From: Acetivibrio mesophilus
GTDB lineage: Bacteria; Bacillota; Clostridia; Acetivibrionales; Acetivibrionaceae
Assembly: GCF_004102745.1 (NCBI RefSeq)
Contig: NZ_RLII01000003.1
Coordinates: 124,001 to 188,000 of the forward strand
Length of the DNA stretch: 64,000 nucleotides
Direction of reading: 5' to 3'
Below are positions 1-8,880 of this stretch, in pieces. How positions within the stretch are numbered: the stretch's first letter is position 1; every line of letters starts with the position of its first letter. A model generated the notes under the pieces. The model was not told the origin of the DNA, ran no database searches, and worked only from the letters and a program-made list of their open reading frames with translations. The position numbers were made by a program, and so were the translations under genes.

Positions 1-944
1 TCCTCAATCTTTTCTTCTTCTTCGCCCTGTATAACCATAATTTCAATCTTTGCCTGGTATTTACCCGTTGTCAGCTTGTTTCCCTCTTTATCTGTCATAT
101 CCCATTCATCCTGCCATTTTATAGCTTCACCCGGGTTAATGGTTTTTGGTACTAGCGCCAGTGTAAAGAATTTACCCTCGGAAAATCTATATACTTCGTT
201 GCCTTTCTCATCGGTGATAGTCACTTCAAACTGCTGACCGGAACCAAACATCAGCTCCTTTGCTTCCGTATAATGACTCATTAACTCAAAATCAAATACT
301 ACCTTGTCATCCTTTATTTCATAATTTCCTCTGGTTTCAAATCTCTCCTTGGCTATTGGCTGAACATTAGCTTCCTTCTCTTTTTCTATAGACTCAGCAG
401 TATTAAATATCAAGGTAGCCAATTCACCATATGTAACGCTGGTCTTGGGGTCAAAAATGCCTTCGCCTCTTCCTTTAGCTACATCTTTCATATACGCTAC
501 CATAATAGACTGATAATATTTTGTGTCCACTTCTCCCAAATCTACATAGATAAGCATTTTAATTACGGGTATTTTATCAAGATCCTTTCCTGTTTTGTCA
601 GCCCATATTTGCATCAATTCATGAACAACAGCTTCTCTTGTCACTGAATCCGGTGAACCGTTGTAGTTTTCGTCTAACACAAGCTTTACCAGTTTGTCAA
701 AATCCTTTGCTTCAATAATAGAATTTAAATTCTTCCCGCCAAATACTTCCATAACATCGTAGTTCTTTGACAATTGATCTATAAAACCTTCAGACCAATG
801 CTTCATTTGATAGCTTATGGGCATAACTTCCACATCTTTAGCTGATACGGGCATTATATTTGCTGTTTCTGCAAATGATGTAGCGGTAAAAACTGAAGTT
901 ATTGCCATCGGTAATATAAAACTTCCTATAACTTTCTTTTTCAT
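1..944 (-). CDS. Exported SLH-domain protein with C-terminal BsuPI-like domain (3' end cut by window edge)
   Basis: The gene starts at the ATG at 942-944, behind a GGAGGT site, and runs off the left edge after about 314 codons, so the C-terminus is missing. The N-terminus has KKK followed by a hydrophobic stretch and an Ala-rich end, which is a signal peptide ending near TSFAE. Residues about 90-175 look like one or two S-layer-homology modules, with a recognisable module end of the type VAKGRGEGIFDPKTSVT. Residues about 200 onward, with FGSGQQFEVTITD and a Glu/Gly-rich strand pattern ending in PGEAIKWQDEW, resemble the BsuPI (intracellular proteinase inhibitor) beta-sandwich family. The expected site is the cell surface, bound to secondary wall polymer. 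A protease-inhibitor role is only a family analogy. Assignment to SLH is good; BsuPI is moderate. Confidence 0.8.
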   Translation of the reverse strand, partial: MKKKVIGSFILPMAITSVFTATSFAETANIMPVSAKDVEVMPISYQMKHWSEGFIDQLSKNYDVMEVFGGKNLNSIIEAKDFDKLVKLVLDENYNGSPDSVTREAVVHELMQIWADKTGKDLDKIPVIKMLIYVDLGEVDTKYYQSIMVAYMKDVAKGRGEGIFDPKTSVTYGELATLIFNTAESIEKEKEANVQPIAKERFETRGNYEIKDDKVVFDFELMSHYTEAKELMFGSGQQFEVTITDEKGNEVYRFSEGKFFTLALVPKTINPGEAIKWQDEWDMTDKEGNKLTTGKYQAKIEIMVIQGEEEEKIE

Positions 945-975
945 AAGATAACCTCCATTATTTTTCATTGCTAAT

Positions 976-981
976 ATTATA
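976..981 (-). promoter_or_regulatory. Possible -10 box (TATAAT) of the SLH gene
   Basis: A consensus TATAAT lies about 32 bases upstream of the SLH protein start codon on the minus strand. No good -35 hexamer is seen at 17 bases, so this is a tentative call. Confidence 0.4.
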
Positions 982-1020
982 GACGACAATAAATATAATT
1001 ATGTTCCCTACAAATGATAT

Positions 1021-1054
1021 AAAAAAATAAAAACGCCTGAAAAAACTCAAGCGT
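1021..1054 (-). terminator. Rho-independent terminator of tRNA-Thr
   Basis: On the minus strand an 8-bp stem (ACGCTTGA with TCAGGCGT, one G-U pair) with a 6-base loop is followed by a long T run. It begins about 18 bases after the 3' end of the tRNA. Confidence 0.85.
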
Positions 1055-1071
1055 CTTTATTTCTTAATGAA

Positions 1072-1147
1072 TGGAGCCACCAGGCGGACTCGAACCGCCG
1101 ACCCGCGCATTACGAATGCGCTGCTCTACCAACTGAGCCATGGTGGC
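1072..1147 (-). tRNA. tRNA-Thr, anticodon CGT
   Basis: The minus strand folds as a complete 76-base cloverleaf: acceptor GCCACCA/TGGTGGC, D stem GCTC/GAGC, anticodon stem GCGCA/TGCGC with loop TTCGTAA, and T arm with TTCGAGT. The anticodon CGT reads ACG (Thr). The discriminator base is T and the CCA end is encoded. It sits alone between its own consensus promoter and terminator. The U discriminator matches the UGGA bulge of the thrS T-box leader elsewhere in this window. Confidence 0.97.
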
Positions 1148-1180
1148 ATCGGCGTATTACATTATTTGACTTATATTAAA

Positions 1181-1209
1181 ATATTAATTCCAAAAAATTA
1201 TTTTGTCAA
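1181..1209 (-). promoter_or_regulatory. Promoter of tRNA-Thr
   Basis: TTGACA (1204-1209) and TAATAT (1181-1186) on the minus strand are separated by exactly 17 bases. The predicted start of transcription is about 27 bases before the tRNA. Confidence 0.75.
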
Positions 1210-1285
1210 GAACAATACTTTCTATTTTTTCCGCTAATCAAAGCCAAAACCGCCATATCATCCATTAATGTCTTATTATTTTTCA

Positions 1286-2581
1286 TTATTTCAGCACTTT
1301 TTTTGCTATTTCCTTTACATTAAACTTTACCTTTTCCTCATCTATAGTCTTAAGCTCTCCCTTTTCCATGACAATATTGCCGTCAATTATTACCGTATCA
1401 ACATCCGCAGCCTGAGCAGAATATACTACAGCCGCAGCAATGTCGTTTACGGGACACAAATGAGCTTTATCCATATCTATAAGGATCAGGTCGGCCTTCA
1501 TTCCCTTTGAAACCTCTCCAATCTCACCTTCAAATCCAAGTGCCTTTGCTCCGTTTACAGTTGCCATCTTTAGTGCACTGGAAGCGCCAATCAATGTAGG
1601 ATCCATGTGAACCCCTTTATGTATCAGCGCCGCCAGATGCATCTCCTCCATCATGTTAAGGTTGTTATTGCTTGCCGCACCATCCGTTCCTAAAGCTACG
1701 TTGATACCATTTTTAAGCATCTCATCTACTTTCGCTATTCCACTGCCCAGCTTTAAATTGCTGGTGGGATTGTGAATTACATTCACACCCTTCTCCTTGA
1801 TTATCTCCATATCCCTGTCGGACAAATGCACACAGTGGGCTGCTATTACCGGAACATCAAAAATCCCGGTCTCATAGCAAATTTCCGCAGGACTCATTCC
1901 ATACTTTTTGATGCTGTCTTCCCGCTCTTTCAATGTCTCCAGCACATGTATATGAATGCCTGTATTGATCTGTTTTGCAATTTCTGCCGACATCCTCAAT
2001 GAAGGCTCATCAAAAAGGTAAACTGAATGAACCTCAACATAGACCTTTATTCTTCCATTAAAGCTGTTGTTCCACTTTTTGAAATATTCAAAACAGCGAA
2101 TAGCATCATCCACACTTCCATTGCCGTCTTTAAGGGGACTTCTGCAAAGGTTCGCCCTTATGCCCGTCTCCGAAACGGCCTTTGCCACCTCTTCCATGTG
2201 AAGATACATGTCAGCAAAGGTGGTGGTACCTGTCCTTATCATCTCAGCTATTCCCAACAACGTGCCCCAATATATATCTTCCGGTGTAAGCTTTTCTTCT
2301 ACGGGAAGCACATTGCCAAAAAGCCATTCCTCCAAGGCAAGGTCATTTCCAAAATTCCTAAGTATTGTCATTCCGCTGTGGGTATGGGCATTTACAAAGC
2401 CCGGCATAACCACTTTTCCTTTAGCGTCAATGACTTGGTCGGCCCTAAAGTCCCTCGCAGTGTCTTCATTAGTATCTATAAAGTCAATATAACCATCCTT
2501 TATGCCCAAAAACGCATCGTGCAACACATTCTTTGAATCATTGCAGGTAATAATGTCGGCATTCTTTATCAATATATTCAC
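1286..2581 (-). CDS. mtaD: S-adenosylhomocysteine / 5'-methylthioadenosine deaminase (amidohydrolase)
   Basis: This 431-residue metal-dependent amidohydrolase belongs to the SAH/MTA/adenosine deaminase group (TrzN/MtaD-like). Visible features are the N-terminal beta-sandwich strand with PGFVNAHTH (metal-binding HxH near residue 65), the substrate loop with NVLPVEEK, HIHVLET and AAHCVHL for further metal and base contacts, and LGTDGAASNNNLNMMEEM carrying the catalytic Asp. The family removes the 6-amino group of SAH, MTA or related 5'-modified adenosines to give inosyl products. It lies downstream of ahcY and punA on the same strand with a 55-base gap, so an operon for cleaning up SAM by-products is likely. 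Exact substrate preference (SAH, MTA, adenosine, 5'-deoxyadenosine) cannot be read from sequence. Confidence 0.88.
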   Translation of the reverse strand: MNILIKNADIITCNDSKNVLHDAFLGIKDGYIDFIDTNEDTARDFRADQVIDAKGKVVMPGFVNAHTHSGMTILRNFGNDLALEEWLFGNVLPVEEKLTPEDIYWGTLLGIAEMIRTGTTTFADMYLHMEEVAKAVSETGIRANLCRSPLKDGNGSVDDAIRCFEYFKKWNNSFNGRIKVYVEVHSVYLFDEPSLRMSAEIAKQINTGIHIHVLETLKEREDSIKKYGMSPAEICYETGIFDVPVIAAHCVHLSDRDMEIIKEKGVNVIHNPTSNLKLGSGIAKVDEMLKNGINVALGTDGAASNNNLNMMEEMHLAALIHKGVHMDPTLIGASSALKMATVNGAKALGFEGEIGEVSKGMKADLILIDMDKAHLCPVNDIAAAVVYSAQAADVDTVIIDGNIVMEKGELKTIDEEKVKFNVKEIAKKVLK

Positions 2582-2636
2582 AGAAATAAGTCTCCTTTAT
2601 ATACTAATACATCAACTATTAATATTTCCGGTTAAT

Positions 2637-3881
2637 TTAGCACCAACTATCCAGATATTTTTTCTGTTCCTCGGTAAGTTCATCTATTGTTACTCCCCAG
2701 GATTTCAGCTTCATTAACGCAACCCTTCTGTCAATTTCCTCAGGCACGTCCAGCACCTTTTTCCCGAGATTTGAATAATTCTTGAGCACATACTCTGCAC
2801 TCAACGCCTGAAGAGCAAAGCTCATGTCCATAATTTCTGCCGGATGCCCGTCTCCAGCGGCAAGATTCACAAGTCTTCCTTCTGCAAGAAGATTTATCCA
2901 TCTGCCATCTTCCATCATGTATCCCATAATGTTCTTGCGCTGTTCTTCCTTACGGACAGCCATTTCTTCCAGCTCCGCCACACTGACTTCAACATCGAAA
3001 TGTCCGGCATTGCATAGTATAGCTCCATCCTTCATTACTTTGAAATGGTCACGATGTATTACCCTGCTGCAACCGGTCACGGTAATAAACAGATCACCTA
3101 TCCTTGCCGCATCTTCCATAGGCATAACCTTGTATCCGTCCATGATAGCCTCAGCCGCCTTTATAGGATCAACCTCACATACAATAACATTGGCAGCCAA
3201 TCCCTTAGCTCTCATGGCAATGCCCTTACCGCACCATCCGTAGCCGACTACAACAACATTTTTTCCGGCCACGATGAGATTGGTGGTTCTGTTTATGCCA
3301 TCCCACACCGATTGTCCCGTACCGTATCTATTGTCAAACAAATACTTGCAGTAGGCATTATTTACTGCCACCATAGGGAATCTCAATACCCCTTCTTTTT
3401 CCATTGCCTTAAGCCTTATAACACCTGTTGTGGTCTCCTCACATCCCCCCATTACATGAGGCAGAAGCTCGGTCCTTTTAGTGTGCAATAAATGTATAAG
3501 ATCTCCTCCATCATCAATAATGATGTTTGGCTTGTATCCCAATGCAAGGTTCAAGTGCTCGTTAAACTCCTCATCTGTAGCATTATACCATGCGTAAACA
3601 TCGAGTCCGTCTTCCACGAGGGCAGCAGCGACATCATCCTGAGTCGATAATGGGTTGCTTCCCGTTACGGAGACTTCTCCACCTCCTATAGCAAGGAGCT
3701 TTGCCAAATACGCCGTTTTTGCCTCAAGATGGACAGATACCGTAATCCTTATTCCGTCAAAAGGCTTTGTTTTTGAAAACTCTTCCTCAAGGCTTCTTAG
3801 AAGCGGCATGTTTTTCCTTACCCAATTAATTTTCTGCTTACCGGATTTTGCAAGGCTAATATCGCGAATAACACTTTTCAT
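2637..3881 (-). CDS. ahcY: Adenosylhomocysteinase (S-adenosyl-L-homocysteine hydrolase)
   Basis: The 414-residue protein reversibly splits SAH to adenosine and homocysteine with tightly bound NAD. The Rossmann motif [18 protein letters not shown] is near residue 213, and the substrate region has [13 protein letters not shown] and the GCEETTTGV loop. It is the short form known from Thermotoga and archaea: it ends in LDSWC and lacks the C-terminal KPDHYRY tail of the longer bacterial/eukaryotic enzymes. The ATG follows a clear GGGAGGT site just after the punA stop, so the two are co-transcribed. Adenosine formed here would be handled by the neighbouring PunA and deaminase. Confidence 0.95.
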   Translation of the reverse strand: MKSVIRDISLAKSGKQKINWVRKNMPLLRSLEEEFSKTKPFDGIRITVSVHLEAKTAYLAKLLAIGGGEVSVTGSNPLSTQDDVAAALVEDGLDVYAWYNATDEEFNEHLNLALGYKPNIIIDDGGDLIHLLHTKRTELLPHVMGGCEETTTGVIRLKAMEKEGVLRFPMVAVNNAYCKYLFDNRYGTGQSVWDGINRTTNLIVAGKNVVVVGYGWCGKGIAMRAKGLAANVIVCEVDPIKAAEAIMDGYKVMPMEDAARIGDLFITVTGCSRVIHRDHFKVMKDGAILCNAGHFDVEVSVAELEEMAVRKEEQRKNIMGYMMEDGRWINLLAEGRLVNLAAGDGHPAEIMDMSFALQALSAEYVLKNYSNLGKKVLDVPEEIDRRVALMKLKSWGVTIDELTEEQKKYLDSWC

Positions 3882-3884
3882 ATT

Positions 3885-4718
3885 TTATACCTCCCAGGCA
3901 GATATTACTCTTTTAACCAAAAGAGTGAAATTATTTTCGGCTTCTTTTGCTGTTCTCATAACCTCTTCATGATTTAACGGTTGATCGAGAATTCCTGCTG
4001 CCATATTGGTTATGCACGAAATTCCCAACACATTCATATTGGCATGTCGAGCGGCAATAACTTCTGGAACCGTAGACATACCGACGGCATCGGCTCCCAA
4101 TATACCAAGGGCCTTTATCTCTGAAGGCGTCTCATACATAGGACCTTGGGCGAAAGCATAGACTCCTTCTTTGACATTTACCCCTACATCCGAAGCGGCC
4201 TTCTTGCATATTTCAATAAGTTTCGGACTGTATGCTTTGCTCATGTCCGGAAACCTTAATCCAAACTCATTTATATTTTTGCCTCTTAATGGGGATGGAG
4301 CAAAAAAGCTTATGTGATCTTTGATAATCATCAGATCTCCCGGTTTAAAATTTCTGTTTATTCCACCAGAAGCATTTGTGACAATAAGATTGTCTATTCC
4401 CAGCATTTTGAAGACCCTGACTGGAAAAACAATCTGGGAAACATCATATCCTTCATAGTGATGAAAACGCCCCTTCATGGCAATTACGCGACGGTTTCCC
4501 AAAAGTCCGTATACAAATTTGCCGGCATGTCCTTCAACTGTAGTCAATGGAAAGTTCGGTACATCCTTATAATCAATCTCAATGCTGCTTTCAATCTCAT
4601 CCGCCAAAGGACCCAAACCCGAACCGAGGACAACAGCAATCTGCGGCGTTTCCTTTATTATCCCTTTAATAAACGAGGCAGTTTCTAAAGCTTTTTCGTA
4701 GATATTGTCCATTTTCAA
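3885..4718 (-). CDS. punA: Purine nucleoside phosphorylase (trimeric type, PunA family)
   Basis: This 277-residue protein shows the trimeric PNP/MTAP signatures: VVLGSGLGPLADEI phosphate loop near the N-terminus, VTNASGGIN, the GPMYETPSEI segment and the GMSTVPEVIAARH motif followed by a purine-site Asn (ITNMAAGI). It phosphorolyses inosine, guanosine or related purine nucleosides to base plus ribose-1-phosphate in the cytoplasm. The Asn in ITN favours 6-oxopurine substrates, which fits a partner deaminase that makes inosine-type products. A strong AAGGAGG site precedes the ATG. First gene of the punA-ahcY-mtaD group, with a 3-base gap to ahcY. Confidence 0.93.
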   Translation of the reverse strand: MKMDNIYEKALETASFIKGIIKETPQIAVVLGSGLGPLADEIESSIEIDYKDVPNFPLTTVEGHAGKFVYGLLGNRRVIAMKGRFHHYEGYDVSQIVFPVRVFKMLGIDNLIVTNASGGINRNFKPGDLMIIKDHISFFAPSPLRGKNINEFGLRFPDMSKAYSPKLIEICKKAASDVGVNVKEGVYAFAQGPMYETPSEIKALGILGADAVGMSTVPEVIAARHANMNVLGISCITNMAAGILDQPLNHEEVMRTAKEAENNFTLLVKRVISAWEV

Positions 4719-4876
4719 CCTCCTTGAGGATATAGTATTATACAGTATGTATTTTTCTTATAAATCTATTGTTTTATTTATTACCATAAATTAAACATAC
4801 ACTAAATTATAGTATCATATATTGACACAAAAAGACAAGGTTACTTTTCCAAAAAAGACGCACAAAACCGGATAGA

Positions 4877-6052
4877 TCACATTCTGGCAAGTTTTTCTCT
4901 TTTTGACCTTACGAAAAATATTGCACCAAAAACAACAATCCAAACAAGAATAATTAGAGCATTGGCGAAAAATACCTGTCTTATTCCAATAAAGTCACTG
5001 AGTGCACCTCCGCCTATACTTCCAATTATTTTAGACAACCCCACACCTACAACAGCATTTATAGTCTGTCCTGATGCCTTCAATTCACTAGGAACTTCGT
5101 TATTTATATAGATTGACATGGAATAGGCCAAAACTATAAATGTAAAACCATGAAGAATTTGGAGTGCAAGTATCACATAAATGTTGTCAACCAAACCGAA
5201 TGCCGCCCATCTTATAATCGATACAAATGCGGCCCCGAACAGTGTCAGTTTAATTCCCAATCGTTTTATTATGCCATCGCCAATAATAAGAAAAAGTACT
5301 TCGCTTATCGATGCAATAAATATCGCCCATCCAATAATGGTGTTATCTGCACCCATGCTTTTGTAGTAAATTGAAAAGAAGGAATTATAAAAACCTATGG
5401 AAGTATGAACAGCAATTGTAAGCCCAATAAGCAGCACAAGCTCCCGATTCTTGAAAAGCTCAAGTATGGAAAGCTTATTCTGATTTGACTGATGCCCCTT
5501 TACAGTCGGCATCCTGAATATTGTCAAAAACGTCATAATCCCCATTACAAAGCATATAAGGAAAATCCCGTTGACATTTTTCTTTGTCAATACCCCTGCA
5601 AGAACTGCCATAACTGCATACCCCAATGTTCCCGCAAGCCTTATAGGACCATATTTCCATCGGGTAGCAGTAATATATTCCAATGTAATAGCATCCCCTA
5701 TCGGAACAATAGGTGTCTGAAAAAAGGCATAAACAACCATTACCGCGAATATATAATAGTAATTGCCCGAAATACCAAACAGCAAAGTGCCTAGGCTGCT
5801 AAAAAGCACTAAGGTTTTTAGTACATTGTTCTTCGCTTTTGCTCGGTCACTTATTACGCCCCACATGGGTTGAGCAAAAAGACCGACAAAGGAGCTTATC
5901 GAAAGTAATGTTCCTATATCAGTATTGTCGTAACCCAGCTCATCCAGATACACAGGCATAAATACGCTAAAGACAGCAAATCCCATATAAAGCAAGGAAT
6001 AGAATAAAATAAAAGAATACGGGTATTTTTCAGAATGTTTAAGATTATCCAA
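4877..6052 (-). CDS. MFS transporter (PPP / LacY-like, 12 transmembrane segments)
   Basis: The 391-residue polytopic protein shows about 12 hydrophobic helices in two halves. The loop between helices 2 and 3 reads FAQPMWGVISDRAKAKN, a variant of the MFS GxxxDRxGRR motif, and a second copy appears in the C-half as GDGIIKRLGIK. The overall pattern (VFMPVYLDELGYDNTDIGTLLS at the start, SEVLFLIIGDGI in the middle) matches the MFS_1_like group that includes 3-phenylpropionate and nucleoside proton symporters. Substrate unknown. It is a single gene; its location next to purine-nucleoside recycling genes makes a nucleoside substrate possible but unproven. Confidence 0.85.
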   Translation of the reverse strand: MDNLKHSEKYPYSFILFYSLLYMGFAVFSVFMPVYLDELGYDNTDIGTLLSISSFVGLFAQPMWGVISDRAKAKNNVLKTLVLFSSLGTLLFGISGNYYYIFAVMVVYAFFQTPIVPIGDAITLEYITATRWKYGPIRLAGTLGYAVMAVLAGVLTKKNVNGIFLICFVMGIMTFLTIFRMPTVKGHQSNQNKLSILELFKNRELVLLIGLTIAVHTSIGFYNSFFSIYYKSMGADNTIIGWAIFIASISEVLFLIIGDGIIKRLGIKLTLFGAAFVSIIRWAAFGLVDNIYVILALQILHGFTFIVLAYSMSIYINNEVPSELKASGQTINAVVGVGLSKIIGSIGGGALSDFIGIRQVFFANALIILVWIVVFGAIFFVRSKREKLARM

Positions 6053-6153
6053 AATGATCCTGCCCCTTATTTGATTTTTTAGAAGCTTATATTAAGATAT
6101 TCTACACCTACAAGAATTCGATGTCCAGAAATAAAAATGCAAGCAAAAGGCAC

Positions 6154-6207
6154 CAAAAAAAAACAGTCCCTTCTGACCCAAGTCTTGAGGTCGGAAAGAA
6201 CTGTTTT
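6154..6207 (-). terminator. Strong terminator after spoVR
   Basis: A 19-20 bp stem (left arm on plus strand 6160-6179, right arm 6189-6207, one mismatch, some G-U pairs) is followed on the minus strand by nine T residues. It ends the prkA-yhbH-spoVR transcript just beyond the spoVR stop codon. Confidence 0.9.
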
Positions 6208-6214
6208 AATTCAC

Positions 6215-7603
6215 TTAAGCGTCCATTAAAGCAACTCTTTTTTCCTCGTCACATATAATGAGCTTTCTTTTATTATCAATGTTTGTAATGAGCATGACCT
6301 TTCCGTCCCAGAGATCAACTATATGTTTCAAGGTCTCATATGCATAACTCAATTCAATTTCCCTGCCATCATATTCATGTTCTAAAATCAGTGTATTGTC
6401 CTTTTGCACCCATTCCGACACCTTTATAACAGGTATGCCGGAAAGCCCCACACTATTTGCTATTGTATCTCTTATACTTTCCCAACCTTCTTCGTCAGAT
6501 ACTTCTGTTATGATATAGCTGCTGCCGATCTTGGTATATTCAAAGAGATTCATTTCCTCACAAAGCTCCCGGGTAAGATACCTTCTTATAAAGGACTGAT
6601 CCCTTTCAATTTCTCTTACTTCAAATATTATCTGCGGGTTGTCTTCATGCCTTTTTCTTAGGTCTTCAAAAATTTTAAATCCAATATAATAAGGATTCAA
6701 CTGTCCTAAGAGGGGCCTTATAACTTGATTGTGCCTTTTTAAAAACTCTAAATGAAGTCCTTGTTCAAGGTTTAGCTTATTTAATATGTTATAATGCCAA
6801 AAGCTTGCCCATCCTTCATTCATTATCTTGGTCTCAATCTGAGGAAGAAAATACAGTGTCTCCTCTCTAACAATGCTAAGAATATCCCGCTCCCATTCTG
6901 AGAGCTTACTGTACTTCATAATAAACAAAAGCATATCCTCTTCGGGTTCAACAGGAATCTTCTTAAAATCCGGAGGCACTTCCTCATCTTTTGGCCTAGG
7001 CTCTAGCAGAGGATACTCGCTTTTAGGCCTTCTATACCTTTGGAGCATCTCCCTTCTTTTCTCTTCCTGGGACAGTACCTTTACACCGATATTGCGCGAT
7101 ATCTGATACTTTATAGCATGAGCAGCGTTCAGTATTTTTTCCACTTTGGCATAACCTATCCCCGGGTCTTGTATATACTCTCGAATCCTATTTGCATGGT
7201 TTTTAAACATCTCTACCGTGTCTTTGGCCCTTGTGCCAAGTTTAAAAAGCCGGTTGTTCTTAAAAAAGTCGTTGTGCCCGTAAACATGGGCTATAGTCAA
7301 TATCTGCAAAAGCAGTGTATTGTCTTTCATAAGATAGGCTATGCACGGGTCCGAGTTTATAACCATCTCATAAGGCAATCCGGTTAAATTGTATTTGTGA
7401 AGGGTTTTGGTTCGCTCATAGTTCTTTCCATAGCTCCAATGAGGGTAGTGCGAAGGCATACCTACATAGGTTTCATAGCCAATCATATCCTCGTAGCTAC
7501 ATATTTCAAACTCTTGCTCATAATAATCAAGGCCTTCGGCACGGGCTATCTCTTCTATTTTCTCATTCCATTCAAGTAATTCCTGCATGCTGTATTCAGT
7601 CAT
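6215..7603 (-). CDS. spoVR: SpoVR family protein
   Basis: The 462-residue protein has the conserved SpoVR core: an acidic N-terminal part with EICSYEDMIGYETY and GMPSHYPHWSYGK, the HVYGHNDFFKNN segment, and NEGWASFWHYNILNKL. Homologues are SpoVR of Bacillus (spore cortex formation) and YcgB of Escherichia coli. Biochemical activity is not known. It is the last gene of the conserved trio with prkA and yhbH and starts 23 bases after yhbH ends, so co-expression is expected. Length agrees with the family. Confidence 0.93.
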   Translation of the reverse strand: MTEYSMQELLEWNEKIEEIARAEGLDYYEQEFEICSYEDMIGYETYVGMPSHYPHWSYGKNYERTKTLHKYNLTGLPYEMVINSDPCIAYLMKDNTLLLQILTIAHVYGHNDFFKNNRLFKLGTRAKDTVEMFKNHANRIREYIQDPGIGYAKVEKILNAAHAIKYQISRNIGVKVLSQEEKRREMLQRYRRPKSEYPLLEPRPKDEEVPPDFKKIPVEPEEDMLLFIMKYSKLSEWERDILSIVREETLYFLPQIETKIMNEGWASFWHYNILNKLNLEQGLHLEFLKRHNQVIRPLLGQLNPYYIGFKIFEDLRKRHEDNPQIIFEVREIERDQSFIRRYLTRELCEEMNLFEYTKIGSSYIITEVSDEEGWESIRDTIANSVGLSGIPVIKVSEWVQKDNTLILEHEYDGREIELSYAYETLKHIVDLWDGKVMLITNIDNKRKLIICDEEKRVALMDA

Positions 7604-7626
7604 CTTTTCACCCCCATTTGCATCCG

Positions 7627-8841
7627 TTACTCTCCCTCTTTTTCAAGGAGCTTCTTTAATCCCGGAAGCACGTCATCCTTACTGGTCATTGTAATGATAG
7701 AAAAGTTCTTCCTTTTGATACTTTTCTGGAACTCATTTTTAATTGTACTGCCGGAAGAATAATAGCCCGGAACTATTTCACCGTATCCGAACAAATTGCA
7801 AATATCGCAAAGCTTTTGCCCGAGTTCAACAGCTCTTTTATTGTCCTCAGACCAGTTGTCGCCGTCACTGCAGTGAAAAGCATATATATTCCAGCTATTA
7901 GGGTTATATCTCTGCTCGATTATTTCTAGCGCCTTTTCATAGCCGCTGCTGATATACGTCCCCCCCGATTCACCCCTATGGAAAAACTCGTTTTCATTGA
8001 CTTCTTTCGCAGTGGTAGTATGGGCTATGAAAACAACATCAACATTGGCATATTTTAATTTAATAAACTGGTACAGCAGGAAGTAAAAGCTCCTGGCCAG
8101 GTATTTTTTTGTCTGATCCATAGAACCGGAAACGTCCATAATACAGATAACCACCGCATTAAAGTCCTTCTTGCGATCTTCTCGAACTCTCCTATATCGC
8201 AAATCATCCTCACTAAAAGGAAATCTCTTTTTGCTGTCATCTTCTATGTTCTGTACTATATCATCTTCTTCTCTTTCTTCTTCCGAATCGATTAAGCTTC
8301 TATTATTTCTTAGATATCCTTGCTTTCTTTTTATTTTTTCAATAACGGAACGCTTCTTGGCAAGCCTTGGAGGTATGCCTTTTCGCTGATAGCCAAGGTT
8401 TTTATAGCTTCTGATGGATTCTAGTTCTGCAATCTTCTTTTTATCTATATCCGGAAGGTTCATATCATCAAACAGATAATTTATGAGTTCCTCAATGGTA
8501 ATCTCTGTCTCATAAATCTCTTCCCCTTCCTGATTTCCAGCCTGCCCGGATCCCTGCCCTTTTTTACCTGCCTTCTCCCCACCGATTTTTTCTCCGCGCT
8601 TTTCACTTCCATCCCCAGAACCGGCAGAAGGACCGTTTTTTCCGTATACAAACTGGTATTCCTTAATACCCTTTATGGGTATTTTTATTTTTTTGTCCTT
8701 GCTCTGTCCGATGATGCTTTCCTCTGCAATGATATTGCCAATATTCTTTTTTATAGATTCTTCAACCAATTCCTTGTGGCGCCGCCTGTCTTCAGCTGCC
8801 CGGTCCCTGCCGCTGTTGACATATTCCCTGAAAATAGCCAT
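7627..8841 (-). CDS. yhbH: DUF444 / YhbH family protein with VWA-like domain
   Basis: This 404-residue protein matches sporulation protein YhbH (YeaH in Escherichia coli). The N-terminal half is charged and Gly/Lys-rich (linker around residues 70-110), followed by the conserved RRKGIPP-type segment (YQRKGIPPRLAKK). The C-terminal half is a von Willebrand A-like fold with a MIDAS motif, IMDVSGSMDQ, and the conserved GGTYISSGYEKA loop. It probably acts as a partner of the PrkA kinase; that is inferred from the constant gene neighbourhood. The gap to prkA upstream is 39 bases. Confidence 0.93.
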   Translation of the reverse strand: MAIFREYVNSGRDRAAEDRRRHKELVEESIKKNIGNIIAEESIIGQSKDKKIKIPIKGIKEYQFVYGKNGPSAGSGDGSEKRGEKIGGEKAGKKGQGSGQAGNQEGEEIYETEITIEELINYLFDDMNLPDIDKKKIAELESIRSYKNLGYQRKGIPPRLAKKRSVIEKIKRKQGYLRNNRSLIDSEEEREEDDIVQNIEDDSKKRFPFSEDDLRYRRVREDRKKDFNAVVICIMDVSGSMDQTKKYLARSFYFLLYQFIKLKYANVDVVFIAHTTTAKEVNENEFFHRGESGGTYISSGYEKALEIIEQRYNPNSWNIYAFHCSDGDNWSEDNKRAVELGQKLCDICNLFGYGEIVPGYYSSGSTIKNEFQKSIKRKNFSIITMTSKDDVLPGLKKLLEKEGE

Positions 8842-8880
8842 CTATATCACCCCCGGTTTGTTTTTGCTGGATTAAGGGGT

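Noticed and set aside
2027-2536. Long open frame on the plus strand opposite the deaminase gene
   Set aside because: Mirror frame of a clear coding gene; no start signal and no protein family pattern.
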